In this document: piece by piece, positions 57,569-64,000 of the stretch
How positions within the stretch are numbered: position 1 is the first letter of the stretch
Layout: each line of letters begins with the position of its first letter
DNA from: Bacteroides sp. CAG:530
GTDB lineage: Bacteria > Bacteroidota > Bacteroidia > Bacteroidales > Bacteroidaceae
DNA length: 64,000 nucleotides
Assembly: GCA_000434735.1 (NCBI GenBank)
Contig: FR881281.1
Span: 1 to 64,000, forward strand
Direction of reading: 5' to 3'
Translations under genes and position numbers: made by a program
Notes under the pieces: model-generated
Seen by the model: the letters and a program-made list of their open reading frames with translations, nothing else
Told to the model about the DNA's origin: nothing
The model's database searches: none

Positions 57569-59821
57569 ATGAACGTAAGACACAACATCTTATCCCGATT
57601 TTTGGGAGTTTTGACGGTCATGGTATTCGCATTGCTGGGCATTACTTCATGCTCGGAAACAGAAACCACCGACAAAACCGATTTTATTCTCTACTATACC
57701 AGCATGACCGATATAGGTCCTGGCATGAGTAGCGACATTGCACAACCCAGTTACAAGGGAGCCACACCTTCTGACTTCACTATCACAGGAGTTACTTTGG
57801 ACGGACAGGCTTACACAGGCAACTTGTTCGAGATTAATCCTACTAGCGGAACAGTACACATAGAAAGCGATGAAACAACCCCAGTAGGTGTTTATAAGAT
57901 TTCTGTTTCGTGTGTAGCAGGTGGAAGCACTTTCACTTACAACGACATTATCAGTGTAAACTTCTTGAAGCGTGTGCCCGAAGGCATCACTGTTACTCCG
58001 GAAGCATTGGTTGCCGATTTCGCTGACATCATCGATGCCAACAGTACAGTAGAATTACCTACCGCACAGGTTACTACAGAACAGAACCATATCTCTATTA
58101 CAGGATATTCTATCTCAAGCGTTCGCTTAGGCGAGACTATCGTCGACAACAAGAAGAACCCGATGTTCGCTGTTTCTTCAGACGGAACAATCTCTATCGT
58201 TCGCGGCTCTAATGCTATCGAACCGGGACTTTACACTATCGACCTTAAGTTGAACACTGCCGTATCGGGTAGCGACAGCGAAGAAGGTTTGTTCGCTAAC
58301 GCACTTACTGTAAACGTAACTTCTAAGCCGTTGGCTTTGACTTACGCTACAGGTAAATTGGAAGAAGCTACAGAAGAATCGGGCAACACATCTTTCGTTA
58401 GCCAAGTTCCTACATTCAAGGGTTCTACAGACGGTATCGCTTATTCTATAGAAAGCGTTTCGCCAGCTTCAGACAAATTCGTTATCGATGCCAAGACTGG
58501 CGTTATCTCTGTAGCCGAAGGTCACGGACTTAAGAGCGGCGAAAAATATGTTGTCTCTGTTCGCGTTAAGAACGACTATAGCACAGAAGGTGTAGTATTC
58601 AACAACGTATTCACACTGAACGTAGTAGAATACATCGAGCCTATTTCTAACTTCGCTTACGAAATGACTCCTGTTACAGAACAGGTAGAATTCGAAATTC
58701 CTGTAAAAGACGGATTCAAGGGTGCAGAACCTGTATTCGTATTTGAATCTATCTCTGCCGAAGATAAGAACATCGTATCATTGGACGGAAAGACCGGAAC
58801 AATCTCTGCTAAGAAAGGTCACAAACTGACTTTAGGAGAACACAAGTTCACCGTAAAAGCATCAAACGATAAGAATAGCGAAACCGCAGAGTTAATTATC
58901 AATGTCACTGAAAACCCCAACAAGTTTACATACATCCGCTACGGAAACAACTTGGGATTGACTCCTGCCGAAAACTACGCTAACCAGTTCAGACTGGCAG
59001 ATAAGGAAGAATTCAACGGTAACGCAGAATTTAGCACTCCTGAAACCGACAGTAAAAAGACATTGACTTGGAGCGTAAGCGGAATTGACGTTGGTGGTAC
59101 TTCAACTTGGAATAAAGTAAAAATTGACTCTAAAACTGGTAAATTAACTCTCAATGCTCTACCTAATGAACAAAAATGTGTTGTAGTATTGGTAAAAGCT
59201 ACTGCAGGTTCTGGCAAAAAGGCTTATTCTATAACAGTGCCAGTATTCTTCCACAACTCTAATGCTGATAAAACTAATGGTAAGATAGAATACACCCCAT
59301 TCGTTCTGCAAGTAAATCCAAAGAAGGGTGGACGTTCTGTTACTCCTACCATTACTAACACTATAGATATGAGCAAATTTGTTTTGGATTTCAGACGTGA
59401 CCCTATCTATTACAATATTAATGGAGAATATCAAGACGGCACCCCACTTGAATCGGGAGGTACGCAAAAACACACAAAAGGCTACTATAAACAGTCTCCA
59501 TTTATGGAAGCCTTGTGGGTACAATGCGGAGCTGGATTAGGAGCCAAAGCCCCCATGGCTTACTTCGATGTAAAGGGCAATATAAGGGAAAATCATACAG
59601 ATAAAACATTGGGTTATGTAGACAATGCAGACGGAGACAAGAAATTCTCAGTTGTAATAAACGCTAACCAATGGTGCCAACGTGCAGAAGATAGCCAGGA
59701 TATATTAGCTTGGGCAAACGGTGTCGTCATAATGAGCATGACATATAGCGACAACGTCACTAATGTAAACAAAGGAACAGAAGTAGGTCCTATCGTAATT
59801 TGGCTTGATACTAATTTTTAA
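57569..59821 (+). CDS. Surface glycan-binding lipoprotein of the heparan sulfate-type locus
   Basis: This 750-residue lipoprotein (lipobox ITSC, then SETETT) has a row of cadherin/Ig-like beta domains, each with a motif of the form F-x-I-(S/N)-x-x-(S/T)-G-x-I (NPTSGTVHIES, DAKTGVISVAEG, DGKTGTISAKKG, DSKTGKLTLNA), followed by a distinct C-terminal domain (about 590-750) rich in Tyr and Trp. By position, between PL12 lyase and SusC, it corresponds to the heparan sulfate-binding protein of B. thetaiotaomicron (inference; possibly DUF4958-like). From about 59100 the codons become more AT-rich than in the first part. Confidence 0.82.
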   Translation: MNVRHNILSRFLGVLTVMVFALLGITSCSETETTDKTDFILYYTSMTDIGPGMSSDIAQPSYKGATPSDFTITGVTLDGQAYTGNLFEINPTSGTVHIESDETTPVGVYKISVSCVAGGSTFTYNDIISVNFLKRVPEGITVTPEALVADFADIIDANSTVELPTAQVTTEQNHISITGYSISSVRLGETIVDNKKNPMFAVSSDGTISIVRGSNAIEPGLYTIDLKLNTAVSGSDSEEGLFANALTVNVTSKPLALTYATGKLEEATEESGNTSFVSQVPTFKGSTDGIAYSIESVSPASDKFVIDAKTGVISVAEGHGLKSGEKYVVSVRVKNDYSTEGVVFNNVFTLNVVEYIEPISNFAYEMTPVTEQVEFEIPVKDGFKGAEPVFVFESISAEDKNIVSLDGKTGTISAKKGHKLTLGEHKFTVKASNDKNSETAELIINVTENPNKFTYIRYGNNLGLTPAENYANQFRLADKEEFNGNAEFSTPETDSKKTLTWSVSGIDVGGTSTWNKVKIDSKTGKLTLNALPNEQKCVVVLVKATAGSGKKAYSITVPVFFHNSNADKTNGKIEYTPFVLQVNPKKGGRSVTPTITNTIDMSKFVLDFRRDPIYYNINGEYQDGTPLESGGTQKHTKGYYKQSPFMEALWVQCGAGLGAKAPMAYFDVKGNIRENHTDKTLGYVDNADGDKKFSVVINANQWCQRAEDSQDILAWANGVVIMSMTYSDNVTNVNKGTEVGPIVIWLDTNF

Positions 59822-59849
59822 TTCAATTATCCATTAATCATATAGATTT

Positions 59850-62800
59850 ATGCATCAATACACTATAAAATCGGCAAGCAAAAGAGGGTTCATCACCCTC
59901 CTTGCCTTGATGATGTCTGTATGTCTGTACGCTCAGCGAATAACACTGAACGGTGTTGTTATAGACGAGACAGACCAACCGCTTATCGGTGCTACCGTAC
60001 AAGTTGTGGGTACACCCGATGGTACCATTACCGATTTCGACGGTAACTTCTCTCTGAAAGTTAAGAAAGGAGCAAAGATTACTTTCTCTTACGTAGGATA
60101 CTTAAGCAAAACCTTGACTTTCCAAGGACAGAACAAAGTAACCGTAAAACTGGAACCGGACAACAAGACTTTGGAAGAAGTAGTAGTTGTAGGTTACGGC
60201 GCTATGAAACGTAGCGACTTGACAGGATCTCTTTCATCAGTAGGTGGAAAAGACATCGAGGGTTATAAAACAAGTAACTTGGCGGGAGCGTTGAGCGGCC
60301 AGGTTGCTGGTGTTCAGATTACCCAGACCGATGGTGCGCCGGGTTCTGGCTTCAACATCAACATCCGTGGTGTAGGTACCTTGACTGGTGATAATGCACC
60401 TCTTTATATAGTAGACGGTTTCCAGGTAGACGATATCAGCTATCTGTCTGACTCGGATATCGAAGACATCTCTGTATTGAAAGATGCTTCTTCGGCTGCT
60501 ATCTACGGTTCTCGCGCTGCAAACGGTGTTATCTTGATCTCTACCAAGCAGGGTAAGGAAAGCAAGCCTATCATTACTTATAAGGGCTCTGCCACTTACC
60601 GTAGCATCGCTAAGAAACTCAATTTGCTTAGCCCGTACGAATTCGTAAAACTGCAGGGTGAAATCAACGATAAATACTTGACCTCTTACTTCCAGGAAGG
60701 AAATGACTCTGAAGGCAACCCATACCGTTATCAATCGCTCGACGACTTTATCGGTGTAGAAGGTATCGACTGGCAAGACCAGACTTTCAATCCTACTTGG
60801 TCTACCGATCATAACGTAAGCATCATCGGTGGTACTGACAAGTCTAAATATTCAGGCTCTCTGTCGCGCTACGTAGAAGAAGGTATCTTCAACAACAGTG
60901 GTTTCGACAAGACTACCGGAAAGCTTCGTTATACTAACAAGCTCACTAAGAAGGTATCATTGGATGTTACATTCAACTATGCCCAGACTAACCGTAAAGG
61001 TGTAGGTACATCGGCCGACTCTGGTCGTTTCAACATGTTGGCACAGATTATCAGTGCACGTCCTACCGCAGGTAACCGCATGACTGATGACGAATTGCTG
61101 AACGCTTTCATCGACCCAACTATGTTGGAAGACGGAAACGATAATATCGCACAGGTAAACCCTGTATTGCAGACTGAAAACGTTACTAACAAGAAACGCT
61201 CTGAATATTGGTCGGCTAACGGTGCTGTAAACTGGGAAATCAGAAAAGGATTGACTTTCCGTACTGCTGCCACTTACAACACTACCAACACCAGAACAGA
61301 CATATTCTACTCTCAGAAGACAAAAGAAGCATACCGTAACGGTGGTAAGCCTTATGGTTCAAGCCAGATGCAACGCGATTCACGCTGGGTAAACAGTAAC
61401 ACCTTGACTTGGAAACAGAAGATTAAAAAACATCAGTACGATGTAATGTTGGGTCATGAAGTTTCACACAAGACTACAGAGTACTTATACGGTCAGGCAA
61501 TGGATTTCCCATTCGATAACCTGGGCAACAATAACTTAGGTCTTGGAGCTACTCCGAGCAAAGTAAATTCTGATTATAGCGACAACTCGCTGCTTTCATT
61601 CTTTGCACGTGCCAACTACAACTACGACAACCGCTACTTGTTCACTGCAACAATGCGTGCCGATGGTTCTACAGTATTCTCTAAGAACAATAAATGGGGA
61701 TACTTCCCTTCATTCTCTGCCGCATGGCGTGTTTCTGAAGAAAAGTTCATGAAGAACTTGGATTGGATTTCTAACATGAAGTTGCGTTTAGGATGGGGTC
61801 TTGTAGGTAACGACCGTATCAAGAACTACTTGTCGCTTGATCTTTATACAGACTCTAAATACGGTGTAGGAAACCAAATAGTAACTGTATTGACTCCGAA
61901 GCAGCTGCGTAACAGTGACTTGAAGTGGGAGGCATCTTCTACTGTCAACGCAGGTATAGACTTGGGCTTCTTCGCTAACCGCTTGAGCTTGACTGCCGAC
62001 TTCTTTATCAAGAACACCAAAGACTTGCTGTTAGCACAGTCGTTGGCACACGTAACAGGTTTCGATTCTCAGTGGCAAAACGTAGGTAAGATTCAGAATA
62101 GAGGTATTGAATTAAGTATCAACAGCACAAACATTCAGTCTAAGAACTTCACTTGGCAAACCAACTTCAACATTTCGTTCATCCATAACGAATTGAAATC
62201 GTTGGCATCGGGAGTAGACGCAATGTATGCACGTTCAGGATTCGACGGCAACTTTACTTCTTACGACTACATCGCAAAAGTAGGCGAATCACTGGGCTTA
62301 ATATACGGTTATGAATTCGACGGTATCTACCAATACTCTGATTTCAACCAGACTCCTGACGGAAAATGGATATTGAAAGAAGGTGTAGTAAATAACGCCG
62401 GATACAAAACTAAAAATACAAACTTGGAACCGGGATGCGTGAAATACAAAGACCAGGACGGCGACGGTGAAATCACTACTAAAGACCGTACGGTAATTGG
62501 TAACACACTGCCTAAGTGGTATGGTGGTATCACCAACAATTTCAACTTCAAGGGTGTAGACTTCAGCTTCATGTTCCAGTTTAACTACGGTAACGATTTA
62601 TACAACGCAACCCGTCTGTACAGTACTCAGACTCGTTTGGGCCGTCGTAACATGATGGCGGAAGTAGCAGACCGTTGGTCCGCCTACAAACGCATCTAAC
62701 CTCGTTCCGAAGACAAACGGTTACATCACCAACGAAGTATATTCACGTTTCGTAGAAGACGGCTCATTCCTCCGTTTGAAGAACGTAACTTTGGGATATA

Positions 62801-63006
62801 CCATTCCGCAGAAACTTACTAAGAAGTTCTATGTACAGAAACTCCGCGTATACGGAAGCGCACAGAACTTGTTCTGCCTGAGCAAATATAGCGGTTACGA
62901 CCCAGAAGTAAGTACAGCTGCAAACAACCCGATGACACCGGGACTTGACTGGGGTGCATATCCTAAGAGCCGTATCTTCACAATAGGACTTGATTTACAA
63001 TTCTAA
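59850..63006 (+). pseudogene. SusC-family TonB-dependent receptor, frameshifted near the C-terminus
   Basis: This receptor would be 1051 residues if intact. It has a signal peptide (LYAQ), a regulatory-like domain (about 30-110), TonB box (EEVVVVGYG), plug (SDSDIEDISVLKDASSAAIYGSRAANGV) and barrel. The first frame (59850-62699) ends early in DRWSAYKRI followed by TAA. Deleting one C at 62683/62684 restores RWSATNASNLVPKTNG and runs to the normal end FTIGLDLQF at 63006. The last 105 residues hold the final barrel strands and the C-terminal aromatic signal for BAM insertion, so the truncated product is unlikely to be assembled. SusD follows 15 bp later. Confidence 0.92.
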
Positions 63007-63021
63007 TAAAAACGAAACAGT

Positions 63022-64000
63022 ATGAAAAGACATAAATTATATACCTTATTACTGGCAGGACTGGTTACTCTGGGTTCTACTTCGTGCAGCAACTTCTTGG
63101 AAGAAGAAGATAAAGTAGAAGTAGAAAAGAAGAACTACCTGACCAACGCCGACGAAGCACAGAACGTACTTTTAGGCGTATACCGCACTAACGTGAGAGA
63201 AGCGATGTATGGCCGCTACTTGTCTATCCACTTCAGCTTGGGTACCGATATGGAACAAGTAGAAGGTAGCAATACGGAAAACTTCCGTATTGTTCCTACC
63301 AACGCTTATCCCGCTACACAATCGGAAGTACAGCAGGCATGGCAATCGCTGTATATGGGAATTTATAACGCAAACGATTTCTTGGAACAGCTGTCACTGC
63401 ACATCGACAGCTACAGCCAGTCGGATAAAAAGAAAGCATTGATCTATGCAGCCGAAGCACGTTCATTGAGAGCTCTTTACTACTTCGAGTTAGTTCGCCG
63501 TTGGAACCGTGTGCCTTTGTTCACTAATACAGAACAATCTCACCAGAAACCGGAAACATTTGTACAGGCAGAGCCGGCTGAAGTATATAAGTTCATAGAA
63601 GAAGACTTGAAATATGCTGCCGAAATATTGCCGTATGCAACAGACGACGATGTACGTAGCGACAATTCTTACCGTTTCTCTAAGGGTGCCGCATTAGGAT
63701 TGCTGGCTAAGGTATACGCTACATGGGCAGGATATCCTGTAAACGATACATCAAAATGGAAAGACGCTGCCGAAACTGCCGCACAGCTTATCAACTCTGG
63801 TAAGCATGACTTGCTGCCCGACTTCGAGACATTGTGGGAAAACACCGCCAACGGCGTATGGGATCCTACAGAAAGTCTTATCGAAATCTCATTCTACTCG
63901 CCTACAGCTGCCGGTGGCGCAAACGACCCTTGCGGATACATAGGCAAATGGAACGGTGTACCGGCTTCGCAGATCTCGGGTACACGCGGAAGCTGTAAAG
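63022..64000 (+). CDS. SusD/RagB-family lipoprotein (partial, cut by window end)
   Basis: The first 326 codons are present, without a stop. It has a lipobox (STSC) followed by SNFLEEEDK, the NYLTNADEAQNVLLGVY region, and the SusD TPR-like core (AEARSLRALYYFELVRRW, about 147-164, and FSKGAALGLLAKVYATWAG). It would bind the oligosaccharide with the SusC encoded just upstream. No frame disruption is seen in the visible part. Confidence 0.94.
   Translation, partial: MKRHKLYTLLLAGLVTLGSTSCSNFLEEEDKVEVEKKNYLTNADEAQNVLLGVYRTNVREAMYGRYLSIHFSLGTDMEQVEGSNTENFRIVPTNAYPATQSEVQQAWQSLYMGIYNANDFLEQLSLHIDSYSQSDKKKALIYAAEARSLRALYYFELVRRWNRVPLFTNTEQSHQKPETFVQAEPAEVYKFIEEDLKYAAEILPYATDDDVRSDNSYRFSKGAALGLLAKVYATWAGYPVNDTSKWKDAAETAAQLINSGKHDLLPDFETLWENTANGVWDPTESLIEISFYSPTAAGGANDPCGYIGKWNGVPASQISGTRGSCK

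Noticed and set aside
1..64000. tRNA, rRNA, transposase or integrase genes
   Set aside because: I saw no cloverleaf ending in CCA, no rRNA core sequence and no transposase or recombinase motifs in any frame.

Overview
The window reads as chromosomal DNA of a gut-type member of the Bacteroidales (Bacteroides/Phocaeicola-like). Support comes from two SusC/SusD pairs, a hybrid two-component regulator (HTCS), NigD-, DUF1573- and DUF3256-type proteins, lipoproteins with acidic residues after the lipid cysteine, weak Shine-Dalgarno sequences, and many -7 boxes of the Bacteroidetes form TAnnTTTG. I cannot fix the species from sequence alone.

Layout. 0.3-5.1 kb: a SusC/SusD pair with no visible CAZyme partner. 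5.2-8.9 kb (minus): an MBOAT acyltransferase with two SGNH/GDSL proteins, a probable O-acetylation system for an envelope polymer. 9.0-16.3 kb (minus): an RND efflux operon (membrane fusion protein, pump, outer-membrane factor) continuing into an LpxA-like acyltransferase and a TetR regulator. 17-21 kb: hybrid malic enzyme, a small membrane protein and NADP-glutamate dehydrogenase. 21-28.7 kb (minus): NigD-like lipoprotein, potABCD polyamine importer, MeaB GTPase and a DUF1573 protein. 29-39.4 kb: FAD-dependent lipoprotein, c-di-AMP synthase plus folP, murF, a two-domain nuclease/phosphoesterase fusion, metF, an Lrp/AsnC regulator and O-acetylhomoserine sulfhydrylase. 39.4-44.7 kb: a deletion scar with two gene remnants, lrgAB, pta-ackA and a PfkB sugar kinase. 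44.8-50.8 kb: lpxH, DUF59, DUF3256, lgt, ddh, ruvA and tatAC.

50.8-64 kb holds a polysaccharide utilisation locus in the order HTCS, PL12-type heparinase II/III lyase, surface glycan-binding lipoprotein, SusC, SusD (cut by the window end). As I recall it, this order matches the heparin/heparan sulfate locus of B. thetaiotaomicron. Two of its five genes are broken here: a 13-bp tandem duplication splits the HTCS, and one extra C splits the SusC about 105 codons before its end. Both lesions could revert, and loss of either product should disable the locus.

The most unusual non-coding signal is a set of four intergenic arrays of short palindromes repeated at an exact period of 21 bp (16.7 and 55.0 kb, same core sequence) or 22 bp (36.2 and 44.7 kb, two other cores). 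Three of them have four cores enclosed by long inverted arms; the fourth has three. The shared geometry with different core sequences is not explained by any gene, CRISPR or terminator model I know.
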